A stretch of 64,000 bases of DNA from Actinobaculum massiliense. Its GTDB lineage: Bacteria; Actinomycetota; Actinomycetes; Actinomycetales; Actinomycetaceae. The translations under genes and the position numbers were made by a program. Shown here piece by piece: positions 29,337 through 38,053 of this stretch. The notes beneath the pieces were generated by a model. The model was not told where the DNA came from. It saw only the letters and a program-made list of their open reading frames with translations, and did not search any database. The stretch lies in the NCBI RefSeq assembly GCF_001457435.1, contig NZ_LN881716.1, positions 1 through 64,000 on the forward strand. Reading direction: 5' to 3'. Position 1 is the first letter of the stretch; each line of letters opens with the position of its first letter.

Positions 29337-30089
29337 TTAATCCTCAAGTTCCGCCATAACCTCATCCGGGATGTCCGCGTTGGTGAAGACTTCCTGGATA
29401 TCGTCGACGTCGTCGAGCGCATCGGTGAGCTTAAGGACCTTCTTGGCGCCTTCAATATCGAGCGGGACCTCGGTGGAGGGAACCCACTTCGATTCGGCCG
29501 AGTTGTACTCGATTCCGTTCTCCTGGAGCGCGGTACGCACCGCCACAATATCCTTCGGATCGGATTCAATAATGAACACGTCGCCAGCTTCAGAGACTTC
29601 TTCAGCTCCGGCGTCAAGCACGGCCATCAAAATATCGTCCTCGGTGTTCTCCCCCTTAACCGCTTCCACGATTCCGCGACGGTTAAAGAGGTACGCCACC
29701 GAACCCGGGTCGGCGAGACTACCACCGTTGCGCGAAAGCGCGGTGCGCACTTCCGAAGCCGCGCGGTTGCGGTTATCGGTCAGGCACTCGATCAGAATCG
29801 CCACGCCGTTGGGACCGTAGCCCTCGTACATAATCGATTCGTACTGCACCGAATCATCGGTTTCACCCGAACCGCGCTTGACGGCGCGATCAATATTATC
29901 GGCGGGAACCGAGGCGCGCTTCGCCTTCTGGATCGCGTCGTACAGAGTGGGGTTACCGTCGGGGTCGCCGCCACCGGTACGCGCGGCCACCTCGATATTC
30001 TTGACGAGGCGCGCAAACATCTTGCCGCGCTTGGCGTCATTCGCTGCCTTCTTATGCTTTGTGGTCGCCCACTTAGAGTGTCCCGACAC
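29337..30089 (-). CDS. yebC: YebC/PmpR-family protein (TACO1-like)
   Basis: Conserved protein of about 250 aa, annotated as a transcriptional regulator and, for some members, implicated in translation. It begins [21 protein letters not shown], the invariant YebC start, here after a GTG at 30089 with AGGGAG 9 nt upstream. The frame stays open for 28 more codons, but these do not resemble the family. Further blocks are [21 protein letters not shown] and the [21 protein letters not shown] core (landmarks [10 protein letters not shown] and TDNRNR). Its place ahead of ruvCAB is the standard bacterial order and its stop abuts ruvC. Confidence 0.93.
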   Translation of the reverse strand: MSGHSKWATTKHKKAANDAKRGKMFARLVKNIEVAARTGGGDPDGNPTLYDAIQKAKRASVPADNIDRAVKRGSGETDDSVQYESIMYEGYGPNGVAILIECLTDNRNRAASEVRTALSRNGGSLADPGSVAYLFNRRGIVEAVKGENTEDDILMAVLDAGAEEVSEAGDVFIIESDPKDIVAVRTALQENGIEYNSAESKWVPSTEVPLDIEGAKKVLKLTDALDDVDDIQEVFTNADIPDEVMAELED

Positions 30090-30245
30090 TGCAGTAGTCT
30101 CCCTCTCCAAACAACAATTACCGCCGAGCATTGTACGCCGATTACGCCCCTCGCGCTGTAACCGGCGTTTCACTTAGCGCGTTTCTTCTCAATTTCGTGC
30201 GCGAGGGTGGGCGCGCGTCTTCCGCGACGGCCGCGCCCCGCTCGC

Positions 30246-30830
30246 CTACCCCGAGTGGTCAGAAATTTCGGTTGGTGCACTGACTTCGCCAGCCAGCCAT
30301 TTTCGCGTGACGGCGCCCAAACATTCCGGATAAACAGGAACGTTTTCCAGTCCGTCACCGTTTTCGACGACGTCGATGTTCAGCCAGCGAATGTCATCGA
30401 GAACTTCCTTTTCTATCGCCGTCCACTCGGTATTTTTTCCTGCCACCGCTTGCCGGGCTTCTTCCTCGCTGAGCCGAACCAGAAAGAACTGCTCGTCTTG
30501 GCGGCGAGTCTCGCGCGCGAAGTGAAACATAGCCTGGCGTTTGAGAACAGGGCCTTCCAGGCGCTCGGCCGCTATGCGCAAACCAGTTTCTTCGGCGAGC
30601 TCGCGCACCGCGCCTTCGCGCGGATCTTCTCCCGGCCCGATCCCTCCACCCGGAGTGAACCACCAGCGATGGGCGGCGTCGTCGCCATCATGGCCAAGTT
30701 GTAGCAAGATTCGCTCATCGCTATCCACCGCGATCACGCGGGCGGCGCGGCGAAACGGAATACCGTCTTCGTCCGGCGTCCACTCCCGCTCAAGTTCTTC
30801 AAAATCTCCTTCGGTACTTTTACTCATCAT
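30246..30830 (-). CDS. NUDIX hydrolase
   Basis: Nudix-fold pyrophosphohydrolase of 194 aa. The Nudix box is complete: GGIGPGEDPREGAVRELAEE then TGL, matching G-x5-E-x7-RE-x2-EE-x-G. Such enzymes cleave nucleoside diphosphates linked to another group. The substrate cannot be told from sequence. The fold is preceded by RRAARVIAVDSDERILLQLG, a typical first strand of the domain. Its start overlaps the end of the disrupted membrane-protein gene by about 11 nt, so it belongs to the pgsA-patA-pimA transcript. It lies 156 nt upstream of yebC. Confidence 0.88.
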   Translation of the reverse strand: MMSKSTEGDFEELEREWTPDEDGIPFRRAARVIAVDSDERILLQLGHDGDDAAHRWWFTPGGGIGPGEDPREGAVRELAEETGLRIAAERLEGPVLKRQAMFHFARETRRQDEQFFLVRLSEEEARQAVAGKNTEWTAIEKEVLDDIRWLNIDVVENGDGLENVPVYPECLGAVTRKWLAGEVSAPTEISDHSG

Positions 30831-31605
30831 CTATATCGATTGTTTGCGGCATGGGGGCACGCCCGGCTAAATGGAGCACCCGGGTAAGAAAAGCCTTGTG
30901 CAAGACCCGTGCCTGGGCCACCTGGGAATTATGAAATTTGCGCGTCATGCGCACATCCAGCCGGCAGCGCTCCAGATGCGTGTACAGCTCTTTGTTTTCG
31001 GCCGAGATCGCGTTCTCTTCAAGCTCGCCCACCGTCAGGCGAAGCACGCGCGAAAGCTCGGATTCCAGTGCGCGGCGCTGGCGGGCGGCCCCGGCGCCGC
31101 CTCTTATACACATCTCAGCCCAGCGCGCGCCCCCGCCCGCACCCCCACCCCCCCCCCCCCGGCCGCGGAGGCGCCCGCACGCACACCGCCTTGCGCAAAC
31201 ACTCGTTCAATCGCCACCACAGCGCGCGACCCTTCCCCCATCGCCTCCCCCCCTGCTAGATGGGTAGAAGGGCCCTGCCCCGGCGCGCGCGGCGGGCGGC
31301 TCGGCCGGAGCCTTGGCATCAAAGAGATCTTCCAGCCCCTCGGCCACAATTGGCGCCATGCTGGCAGCCAGGCATGCTTCGGCGCCGTCGGTCAAAATAA
31401 GAGACCCGGCGATATCCAGTTCCCCGCAGCGGGCAAACTCGTCAGCCGCGCTGGCTCGGGCCGCGAGCGCCTGCTCAGCCACCCGGCGAGATTTCAAAAC
31501 ATTCGAGTGCAGGCGATTGAGCCTCCGCGCCAGGAGCAGGGAAATGCCGGCGATCACCAGCACGGCGATAATCACGGCCAGGATCACCAGATGCCACCAA
31601 CTCAT
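30820..31605 (-). pseudogene. Conserved actinobacterial single-pass membrane protein, split by an apparent assembly artefact
   Basis: Two coding pieces belong to one gene. The N-terminal piece (31605 down to about 31300) has a membrane helix (LVILAVIIAVLVIAGISLLL) followed by RRLNRLHSNVLKSRR and a helical region ending near LEDLFDAKAP. The C-terminal piece (about 31090 down to 30820) reads ARQRRALESELSRVLR, then RMTRKFHNSQVAQARVLH and ends LAGRAPMPQTIDIDDE. The family as I know it is about 180-200 aa with this order, LemA-like in layout and of unknown function. Between the pieces is foreign sequence that introduces a stop at 31207-31209. The start overlaps the pimA stop as ATGA. The gene is probably intact in the organism and broken only in this assembly. 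Confidence 0.75.
31101..31256 (+). other. Likely assembly artefact: transposase adapter fragment plus corrupted ruvC copy
   Basis: 31101-31115 reads CTCTTATACACATCT, an exact 15-nt part of the 19-bp mosaic end used in Tn5/Nextera libraries. From 31117 to 31256 the sequence aligns without gaps to ruvC positions 29044-29183. By hand count about 105 of 140 positions agree, including an unbroken 32-nt match (31190-31221 with 29117-29148). About 32 of the 35 differences read C, including a long C run at 31148-31160. This pattern fits a low-quality chimeric read. The flank 31257-31300 is also uncertain. Confidence 0.85.
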
Positions 31606-32726
31606 GAGTCCACCTCCGTTCCAGCGGTGCGGATGGCGGTCTCATAGACCGCAAGCACCTGGGATGCCACCGTCGACCAGTCATAGCGACCCGCCTCTTC
31701 GGCCCCGGCGCGAGCAATCTGGGCTCGTTGCTCGGGGTTTTCCAGCGCCTCAATAATCGTGCGTGCCAAGGCGCCAGAATCTTCGTTGGCGAACAGGGCA
31801 CCGAATTTACCCCCACCCAGAACCGCGGTGAAGGCAGGAATATCGGAGGCGACTACAAAAGCTCCCGCCGCCAGCGCTTCCACCAAAATAATGCCGAACG
31901 ATTCCCCGCCGGTGTTCGGCGCCACATAGGCGCTCACGGAGGCCAGCATGGAGGCTTTATCCTCGTCGCTCACCCGCCCCAGGAAGGTGACGTGATCGGC
32001 TGCGGAGCCAAAGCTTTGCTCGGCGGCCTGCAGATCCCCCGCCCCGGCGATAATGAAACGCACATTCGGAAGGGCTTCCACAATTGCGGGTGCGGCGGCC
32101 GCCAAAACCGGTAGTCCCTTCCGCGATTCATCAAGGCGGCCGAGGAATCCGATGGTCGGGGCATCTTCGGTGCCGAGGAAACGCTCATCTTGCGGAACCT
32201 CAAAATCCGCGGTGTAGACGCCGTTGGGAATAATAAATGCGTCCCCACCCAAATACTGCACAATCGTTCGCCGCGCCTCCTGCGAGACGGCAATGCGCGC
32301 CTGCGTTTTTTCCAGGATCGGACGTAGCACGGGGGTGAAAAGATGCAGCGCCCGGGAACGATCCATCGCGGTGTGGTGGGTAGAGACCACCGGGCAATCC
32401 GCGCTCATGAGCGCCAGCATAGAGACCGAAGGTACCAGTGGTTCATGCACGTGGACGACGTCGAAGTTGCCTTCCCGCAACCACGCCCTCACCGCTCGAT
32501 TCACCCGCGGCCCAAAGGATAGCCGCGCCACCGAGCCGTTGTAGGGAATCGGGACGGCGGCGCCCACGGGCACCACGTACTGTTCCAGGCCTTCTTCTTC
32601 CGAACTGGGGGTGATCACCGAAACCTGGTGGCCACGCGCGATCAGTTCTTCTGCTAAATCGCGGATATGGAACTGCACCCCTCCCGGCACGTCCCAGGAA
32701 TACGGGCAGGCAATACCTATTTTCAC
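31602..32726 (-). CDS. pimA: Phosphatidylinositol alpha-mannosyltransferase (PimA-like, GT4)
   Basis: GDP-mannose-dependent glycosyltransferase that adds the first mannose to phosphatidylinositol on the inner face of the membrane. The 374 residues have a GT-B fold. The N-terminal loop PGGVQFHIRDLAEELIARGH contains the substrate-gating region, HTAMDR lies in the first domain, and the C-terminal domain has GFLGRLDESRKGLPVL and the E-x7-E motif in GGESFGIILVEALAAG. The start is GTG, overlapping the patA stop by 4 nt. The upstream genes supply its lipid acceptor, so the assignment is supported by context as well as motif. Confidence 0.9.
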   Translation of the reverse strand: MKIGIACPYSWDVPGGVQFHIRDLAEELIARGHQVSVITPSSEEEGLEQYVVPVGAAVPIPYNGSVARLSFGPRVNRAVRAWLREGNFDVVHVHEPLVPSVSMLALMSADCPVVSTHHTAMDRSRALHLFTPVLRPILEKTQARIAVSQEARRTIVQYLGGDAFIIPNGVYTADFEVPQDERFLGTEDAPTIGFLGRLDESRKGLPVLAAAAPAIVEALPNVRFIIAGAGDLQAAEQSFGSAADHVTFLGRVSDEDKASMLASVSAYVAPNTGGESFGIILVEALAAGAFVVASDIPAFTAVLGGGKFGALFANEDSGALARTIIEALENPEQRAQIARAGAEEAGRYDWSTVASQVLAVYETAIRTAGTEVDS

Positions 32727-33721
32727 GCCGCCCCTCCCTCCGGGTTCGAGTTGTTTTCCAGCCGCGCGCGAGCTTTCGCGCGATTCGCCAAGTAGCGCTC
32801 CTGGTCAAGGTCCGCCACAAATACTTTCTGGAGCATATGCCAATCTTCGGGATGCGCCTCCACGTAAGGCTCGAAGGCACTTACCCACTCTTGGGTCATG
32901 CGTTCGATATCCGCCTGTTTTTCCGCGCGGCTCGCTTCCGAGCCGGCCTGAGCGTAGATGAACTCTGCCCCCTCCAGTACCAAGCGCCATCGGGTAGGAA
33001 GCTTTCCTCGCCGCGGCGCCTTTTCGTAGTAAATCGCGATCGGCATAATGGGCCGCCCGGTTTCCTGCGCCAAAATAGCCGGCCCGGCGGCGGCAAGCAT
33101 TTTCTCGCCGAAGAACTCCACTTCAATTCCCGACGCCGTTAAATCTCGATCCGCTAGCACCGGGGCGAGCACGGTTTGCTCACGCGCAACCTGGGCCAGC
33201 TTATGGATTGATCCGCCGCCCTTAATGACCGGGAAGATAATCATCCCTAGGCCCTCACGGAAATCCACGAAGGCGCGATAAAGCTCATCGGGCTTGAGCT
33301 TTTCCACCAGGGTGGCCACCTTCGCCAAGCGGCGATTCGACCAGGCACCTGCCAGATCCCAGTTGCCGAAATGCATAAGCGCCCCGACCACCGATTCGCC
33401 CCGCTCGAACTCCGCCCGCGCATGTTCCAGGCCCTGTTCGCGAACCCGCGCCGCAATTGTCTCTTCGTCCCAGGAACGCAGACGCAAGGCCTCGTAGTAG
33501 TAGCGCATATAGGAACGCATTCCGGCGCGCGAGAGCAAGCGAATTTTCCGGGCGGAATAATCCGGCTTTACGCGGCGCAAATTTGCTCGCAACTGCTGGG
33601 TTCCCGCCGTCGGCAAGGTACCGGCAACCGCGCCGACCGCATTGAAAATTCCCCGCCCTACCGGTTCGGGTAGCCGGTTAGCCACCGCGTCCGCGGCGCC
33701 GAAAATGCGCATAATATCCAC
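32723..33721 (-). CDS. Phosphatidylinositol mannoside acyltransferase (PatA-like)
   Basis: Lysophospholipid/lipid A acyltransferase-family enzyme of 332 aa. Context points to acylation of the PIM1/PIM2 mannose, as done by PatA of mycobacteria. The catalytic H-x4-D motif is HFGNWD (in LMHFGNWDLAG). Further family features are the KPDELYRAFVDFREGLGM segment, a conserved ILAQETGRPIMPIAIYYE block and a C-terminal WVSAFEPYVEAHPEDWHM segment. The start is GTG with GAGG 6 nt upstream and an internal ATG three codons later. It lies 8 nt after pgsA and overlaps pimA by 4 nt. Confidence 0.86.
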   Translation of the reverse strand: MDIMRIFGAADAVANRLPEPVGRGIFNAVGAVAGTLPTAGTQQLRANLRRVKPDYSARKIRLLSRAGMRSYMRYYYEALRLRSWDEETIAARVREQGLEHARAEFERGESVVGALMHFGNWDLAGAWSNRRLAKVATLVEKLKPDELYRAFVDFREGLGMIIFPVIKGGGSIHKLAQVAREQTVLAPVLADRDLTASGIEVEFFGEKMLAAAGPAILAQETGRPIMPIAIYYEKAPRRGKLPTRWRLVLEGAEFIYAQAGSEASRAEKQADIERMTQEWVSAFEPYVEAHPEDWHMLQKVFVADLDQERYLANRAKARARLENNSNPEGGAA

Positions 33722-33729
33722 GCGCTACC

Positions 33730-34437
33730 TCATCTCTGCTCGGGTTGCGACGATTCAGTGCGCGGCGCAGTGCCCCGGTCCGCGTCGGCGGGCCACGCCT
33801 GCCGATACACCGCTATCACGCGCTGAGCCACCGTGAAGTAGCCAGCAATAAACAGATACCAAAGTGCGAGGAGCAAAATCCATGCTCCCCAGCTCGCCGT
33901 GCTTCCCGCTCCCGAGGTGGCGAAGCCCGCCAGCAGGCTCGCCGCGAGGCTAATCACTAGCCGGTCCGCACGCTCCGAAAGGCCCACATTTGCTTCATAA
34001 CCGACGGCTTCGGCGCGCGCCCGCGCGTACGACGTCGTCAAACCCGCCGCCAGAGCGCCCAGGCCGCCCACCAGCATCCAATTCATTAGCCCCTGGGCTG
34101 CGCCCACCTGGTAGCGGAAAATCCACACCAGGATGCCGGCGAAAATCGCCGCATCAGCCAAGCGATCCATGGTCGAATCCAAGAACGCGCCCCACGGCGA
34201 GGCGGTGCGGGTCAAGCGCGCAATTTGACCGTCGAGCGAATCGAAAATCACCACCACACCTATGAGGAGCGATGCCGCCACCGGGTGCCCCAAGGGGAAG
34301 AGGATCAGCGCAAAGGCGATGACCAAAGCCGTTCCGGCAATTGTTACCGCGTTCGCGGAAATTCCCAGCCGCACGCACACTTTGGCAATCGGACCGAAGA
34401 TCATCTGCGCCAAGGGGCGCCCGCTGCGTGAAAGCAT
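33730..34437 (-). CDS. CDP-alcohol phosphatidyltransferase, probable phosphatidylinositol phosphate synthase
   Basis: Integral membrane enzyme of 235 aa that joins a CDP-diacylglycerol to an alcohol phosphate. In this position of actinobacterial genomes it is the synthase for phosphatidylinositol phosphate. The family motif D-x2-DG-x2-AR-x8-G-x3-D-x3-D is complete: DSLDGQIAR, then G and the D-x3-D of DSTMDRL. Five or six hydrophobic helices surround it. Its ATG directly follows the thrS stop (TAA-ATG). It is followed by patA and pimA, which use its product. Unlike some relatives, no HIT-domain gene lies between thrS and this gene. Confidence 0.88.
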   Translation of the reverse strand: MLSRSGRPLAQMIFGPIAKVCVRLGISANAVTIAGTALVIAFALILFPLGHPVAASLLIGVVVIFDSLDGQIARLTRTASPWGAFLDSTMDRLADAAIFAGILVWIFRYQVGAAQGLMNWMLVGGLGALAAGLTTSYARARAEAVGYEANVGLSERADRLVISLAASLLAGFATSGAGSTASWGAWILLLALWYLFIAGYFTVAQRVIAVYRQAWPADADRGTAPRTESSQPEQR

Positions 34438-36462
34438 TTAGAGATCGGCCTCCAGTTTCTCTTCTTCCGGTTTGTTGCGGCGCTCACGGATTACTCGTTC
34501 GATATGCTCCACCGCGCTCTCAATCCGCACGCCATTTTCCTGCGAGCCATCCCGGTAGCGGAAGGAGACCGCGCCGGCCTCGGCATCCTCTCCCCCGGCA
34601 ATGAGCACGAAGGGAATCTTTTCCTTGGCGGCGTTGCGAATCTTCTTACCGAAGCGATCGTCTGATTCATCAACTTCCGCGCGCACCCCGTGCTCGCGGA
34701 GCTTGGCCGCCACCTCTTCGCAGTAGCCGTTGAAGGCCTCGGCCACCGGAACCAGGCGGGCCTGCACCGGAGAGAGCCAAGCCGGGAAGGCGCCCGCGTA
34801 ATTCTCCAGTAGCACGGCCATAAAGCGCTCCACCGAGCCAAACAGCGCGCGGTGAATCATTACCGGCCGCTGGCGCGAGCCATCGGCCGCGGTGTATTCC
34901 AGGCCGAAGCGCTCCGGCAGGTTGAAGTCCAGCTGCACGGTAGACATCTGCCAGGTGCGGCCAATCGCATCGCGGGCCTGCACCGAAATCTTCGGTCCGT
35001 AGAAGGCGGCACCTTCAGGATCAGGCACCAGTTCCAGCCCGGAGGCCTTGGCCACCTCTTCCAGGGTTTCTTCGGCTTCGTCCCACAGCGCGTTATCGCC
35101 AATCATCTTGTGCGGATCACGAGTGGACATTTCCAGGTAGAAATCATCCAAGCCGAAGTCCTGCAGTAGCGACAAAATAAACGTCAGCGTGCTCGAAAGC
35201 TCTTCGCGCATCTGCTCGCGGGTGGTGTAAATATGCGCGTCATCCTGAGTAAAGCCACGCCCGCGGGTGAGACCGTGCACCACGCCGGACTTCTCGTAGC
35301 GATACACCGTGCCGAACTCGAAAAGTCGCAGGGGCAGATCGCGGTACGAGCGCCCACGCGAACGGTAAATCAGCGAATGCATGGGGCAGTTCATCGGCTT
35401 GAGGTAGTAATCCTGCCCCTGCCGGGTGATATTGCCGTCCGCGTCACGCTCTTCGTCCACGTGCATGGGCGGGAACATTCCGTCCTTGTACCAAGAAAGG
35501 TGCCCGGACGTCTCAAACAGTTGTCCCTTAGTGATATGCGGTGTGCACACGAAGTCGTAGCCGGCCTGCACGTGGCGCTGGCGCGAGTACTCTTCCATCT
35601 CCATGCGGATAATCCCGCCCTTGGGGTGGAATACCGCCAGGCCAGAGCCAATTTCCTCGGGGAAGGAGAAAAGATCCATTTCCTGGCCCAGGCGCCGGTG
35701 ATCGCGCCGCTCTGCTTCTTTAATACGGGTCTGATAGGCGTCCAGCTCATCCTTGCTGGGCCAGGCGGTGCCGTAAATGCGCTGGAGCTGATCGTTGTTT
35801 TGGTCGCCCTTCCAGTAGGCGGCCGAAGCGCGAGTAAGCGCAAAACCGTTGCCAATGTACTTGGTGGAGGGCAAATGCGGCCCGCGGCACAGGTCCGTCC
35901 AGACCGTTTCGCCCTTGCGGTTGACGTTGTCGTACATGGTCAGGCCGCCGTGGCCCACTTCCACGCTCGCCGTATCCGAGCCGCTCCCCTTCGTTTCAAT
36001 AAGCTCGAGCTTGTAGGGCTGATCCTTTTCTTCTTCGCGCGCCGCATCTTCGCTAATTTCGCGACGTACGAAGCGCTGGTTTTCCTTGACGATGCGCTTC
36101 ATGCGCTTTTCGAGGTCTTTCAGGAGCTCAGGGGTGACGGCGTCAATGTTTCCAAAGTCGTAGTAGAAACCATCTTCAATAAAAGGCCCGACGCCGAGGT
36201 GCGCCTGCGGGAAGATTTGCTGTACCGCCTGGGCAAGCACGTGAGTGGTCGAATGCCGCAAAATATTGAGGCCGTCCGGCGAATCGATTCGTACCGCTTC
36301 CACGGTGGCTCCATCGAGGGAAGCCAGGTCAGTTGCGAGATCCCGCAATTCGCCGTCAATTTTAAGGGCGACGACGCCGCTATCGGACTTATAAAAATCC
36401 GTCCCAAGCGTTTGCTCTTCGAATGATTGGGATTCACCGTCAATCGAGAGACGTGCTGGCAT
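34438..36462 (-). CDS. thrS: Threonine--tRNA ligase
   Basis: Class II synthetase that charges tRNA-Thr and edits mischarged Ser-tRNA, 674 aa. An N-terminal TGS-like segment is followed by the editing domain with [16 protein letters not shown], its zinc-like H-x3-H. The catalytic core includes [20 protein letters not shown] (the zinc-binding Cys in NCPMH), [19 protein letters not shown] and the motif 3 region [17 protein letters not shown]. The anticodon domain begins near [11 protein letters not shown]. The last 25 residues are charged. GGAG precedes the ATG. It heads a long minus-strand unit that continues into inositol-lipid synthesis. Confidence 0.96.
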   Translation of the reverse strand: MPARLSIDGESQSFEEQTLGTDFYKSDSGVVALKIDGELRDLATDLASLDGATVEAVRIDSPDGLNILRHSTTHVLAQAVQQIFPQAHLGVGPFIEDGFYYDFGNIDAVTPELLKDLEKRMKRIVKENQRFVRREISEDAAREEEKDQPYKLELIETKGSGSDTASVEVGHGGLTMYDNVNRKGETVWTDLCRGPHLPSTKYIGNGFALTRASAAYWKGDQNNDQLQRIYGTAWPSKDELDAYQTRIKEAERRDHRRLGQEMDLFSFPEEIGSGLAVFHPKGGIIRMEMEEYSRQRHVQAGYDFVCTPHITKGQLFETSGHLSWYKDGMFPPMHVDEERDADGNITRQGQDYYLKPMNCPMHSLIYRSRGRSYRDLPLRLFEFGTVYRYEKSGVVHGLTRGRGFTQDDAHIYTTREQMREELSSTLTFILSLLQDFGLDDFYLEMSTRDPHKMIGDNALWDEAEETLEEVAKASGLELVPDPEGAAFYGPKISVQARDAIGRTWQMSTVQLDFNLPERFGLEYTAADGSRQRPVMIHRALFGSVERFMAVLLENYAGAFPAWLSPVQARLVPVAEAFNGYCEEVAAKLREHGVRAEVDESDDRFGKKIRNAAKEKIPFVLIAGGEDAEAGAVSFRYRDGSQENGVRIESAVEHIERVIRERRNKPEEEKLEADL

Positions 36463-36943
36463 TGGGTGCTCCTTTTTCTGTTATGTCTGGCGCCCATACC
36501 GGGGGCGCTTTTCTCATTTTCCCTCGCTATGCCCACAGTCCGCCCGCTTTGCGCACGAGTATACCTGTTCGCAAAGTTAGAACCTCGAGAATCTAGCGAG
36601 AGCCGGCGAGGCTTCCCTATTTCGCTAAAAGCCTCGGCAACTCTCGAATTTTATCACCTTCGCCCCGCCCACTTGAGCAGGCTACCGATTGTTTCAGGCA
36701 CCGCCGTCGCAATTTAGGCAACATTGCAGAGACAGATGGTTTGTGGCGCTATTCCAAACTGACAATGCAGATATATTTTTACCGTTTCGCAACTTAAAAT
36801 TGCGCGCCCGTGACATTTCGTCGAGATGAGACCCTCGATCAGTCCGGGAGACTGAATTCATACCCATATTATTTAACGATAAATAGCATTCTTATTCATA
36901 CCGCGTAACGATGAGCAGTTCGCTTGGCACGGATGGAAATACA
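36463..36943. other. Intergenic region with thrS promoter element and AT-rich segment
   Basis: No gene is evident here. On the minus strand TATACT (36558-36563) is the best -10 for thrS, with a poor -35. I looked for a T-box specifier region and its AGGGTGGNACCGCG antiterminator and found none. From about 36720 to 36910 the composition is clearly more AT-rich than its surroundings. It includes the palindrome TATTTA-ACGA-TAAATA (36870-36885) upstream of the small plus-strand gene, possibly an operator. Confidence 0.45.
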
Positions 36944-37243
36944 ATGAACGCAAAAGCCTTAATCGGTAGCGCATGCGCCGCCCTGGCGGCTGCCTTCACG
37001 TTTTACTTCGTTTCTTCACCGCGCACAACAACGCCAGAGACGGCAGCTCAACACGAGTTCCTGGATGACGCCTCTGGTTTTCACATTGTAAAATCCGTCA
37101 AAACCGATGGCCACCTCTACACCGAGGTGTATGGCCAAAACGGGACCTCCATGGGCGGATCGATAGACTTCGACACTTTTTCACCCGATGCCGTCCGCGA
37201 GGAAACCGTTCAGCCAGATCTGATTGACGACCTGACCAACTAG
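36944..37243 (+). CDS. Small predicted exported or membrane-anchored protein
   Basis: Hypothetical protein of about 99 aa. It starts MNAKALIGSACAALAAAFTFYF, which reads as a signal peptide or signal anchor, followed by a Thr-rich stretch and a hydrophilic domain with HEFLDDASGFHIVKSVKTDG. There is no Cys in lipobox context. I chose ATG 36944 because GGAA lies just before it, while the ATG 33 nt upstream has no ribosome-binding site. I recognise no family. It stands alone between AT-rich DNA and a strong terminator, and could be lineage-specific. Confidence 0.5.
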   Translation: MNAKALIGSACAALAAAFTFYFVSSPRTTTPETAAQHEFLDDASGFHIVKSVKTDGHLYTEVYGQNGTSMGGSIDFDTFSPDAVREETVQPDLIDDLTN

Positions 37244-37317
37244 GCGCTGGCCTAAATACATCGGCGGCTCAGCCGCCCGTTTATCTCTCGCCGGCATGCC
37301 ATATAGCGCGATTAACT

Positions 37318-37361
37318 ACCGGGGCGTTGGGTGTAGCTCCCGCTACACCCAACGCCCCGGT
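37318..37361. terminator. Long perfect hairpin, bidirectional terminator
   Basis: A perfect 19-bp stem (37318-37336 with 37343-37361) has a 6-nt loop. It lies between the convergent small-protein gene and dps. On the plus side it is followed by GAGTTTTC. The T-run is short, but the stem is very stable. Confidence 0.75.
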
Positions 37362-37396
37362 GAGTTTTCAATAGCCAAAACTACTTATCGGCCGTA

Positions 37397-37849
37397 TTAC
37401 TTCTCGACCGTGGTCGAGGCGGCGCGGAAGAACCAAGCCTGCTCCTCGAGGTTCTGACCCACGGCGATGAGGATATCGCCAGTGTAGGCATCGGCGTCGT
37501 CCACCTTGTCAAGATCGGCCTTAATGCGATCGGAGGCCTTCTGGAGCTTCTTGGCCATAATCGCGTATGTGTCAGCGGTATCAAAGGGGCCCTCGCCCGG
37601 ATCTTCGATCCCGGAGTCCTTCGCCACCGTCGCGGCGCGGCCGTCCGGGTAACCACCGATCTGCGCGATGCGCTCGGCGACCGTATCGAGGTCCTCGCGG
37701 GTTACGTGTACAACTTCGTCAAGCGCAAGGTGTAGGGCGCGGAAGCGCTCGCCCACAATGTTCCAGTGGTACTGCTTGGCCTGCAGGGACAGGTCCGTCA
37801 GGTCAACCAGCGTGCGCTGCAGAGCATCAATCACAATCTTTTCTGCCAT
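37397..37849 (-). CDS. dps: Dps-family DNA protection/ferritin-like protein
   Basis: Dodecameric mini-ferritin that stores iron, consumes peroxide and can coat DNA, about 150 aa. The first ferroxidase ligands are in KQYHWNIVGERFRALHLALDE, and the partner Asp and Glu in HVTREDLDTVAERIAQIGG. The later AWFFRAASTTVEK segment completes the four-helix bundle. ATG 37849 was chosen because GAGGGAAG lies immediately upstream. The ATG five codons earlier has none. Regulation is suggested by a perfect palindrome in its leader (37872-37890) just downstream of the -10. Confidence 0.93.
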   Translation of the reverse strand: MAEKIVIDALQRTLVDLTDLSLQAKQYHWNIVGERFRALHLALDEVVHVTREDLDTVAERIAQIGGYPDGRAATVAKDSGIEDPGEGPFDTADTYAIMAKKLQKASDRIKADLDKVDDADAYTGDILIAVGQNLEEQAWFFRAASTTVEK

Positions 37850-37871
37850 TTTCTTCCCTCTCATAACAGTA

Positions 37872-37890
37872 ATCTGGAATCATTCCAGAT
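37872..37890 (-). promoter_or_regulatory. Palindromic operator upstream of dps (Fur/PerR-like shape)
   Basis: ATCTGGAAT-C-ATTCCAGAT is a perfect 9-1-9 inverted repeat, centred 32 nt before the dps start and 13 nt downstream of the -10 box. The core xxxxAAT-n-ATTxxxx has the 7-1-7 layout of Fur-superfamily sites. Because Dps is an iron and peroxide defence protein, control by a Fur, PerR or CatR relative is a reasonable inference. No such regulator gene is in the window. Confidence 0.6.
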
Positions 37891-37902
37891 CGTACATCTC
37901 TA

Positions 37903-37908
37903 TTTATA
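37903..37908 (-). promoter_or_regulatory. dps promoter -10 element
   Basis: TATAAA on the minus strand, 54 nt before the dps start. The sequence 17 nt further upstream (TTTCGA) is a poor -35, which suggests an activator or an alternative sigma factor. Confidence 0.4.
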
Positions 37909-38053
37909 CGCGCCTTTTTCGGCGTTCGAAAGGCAGGACAGGCTTACCTCCGCGGAGTTCTGAGTACGGCGCGGCCCGCCAATCGCTTCAGTTGCCAGGC
38001 CAATTCAGCTGCCATGACACTTCAGATTCCATGCTACGTAAGTTCTCACGCGG

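Noticed and set aside
31101-31256. Natural Tn5/IS50 insertion or G-quadruplex-forming poly-C element
   Set aside because: There is no transposase, no second end and no target duplication that I can confirm. The C-biased copy of ruvC plus adapter is better explained as a technical artefact.
31117-31256. A ruvC-derived duplication or regulatory mimic
   Set aside because: Substitutions are almost all toward C and begin directly after an adapter fragment. A biological copy would not show this pattern.
36463-36720. T-box riboswitch ahead of thrS (also checked for tyrS and hisS)
   Set aside because: No AGGGTGGNACCGCG-like antiterminator and no specifier-type stem was found in the leaders.
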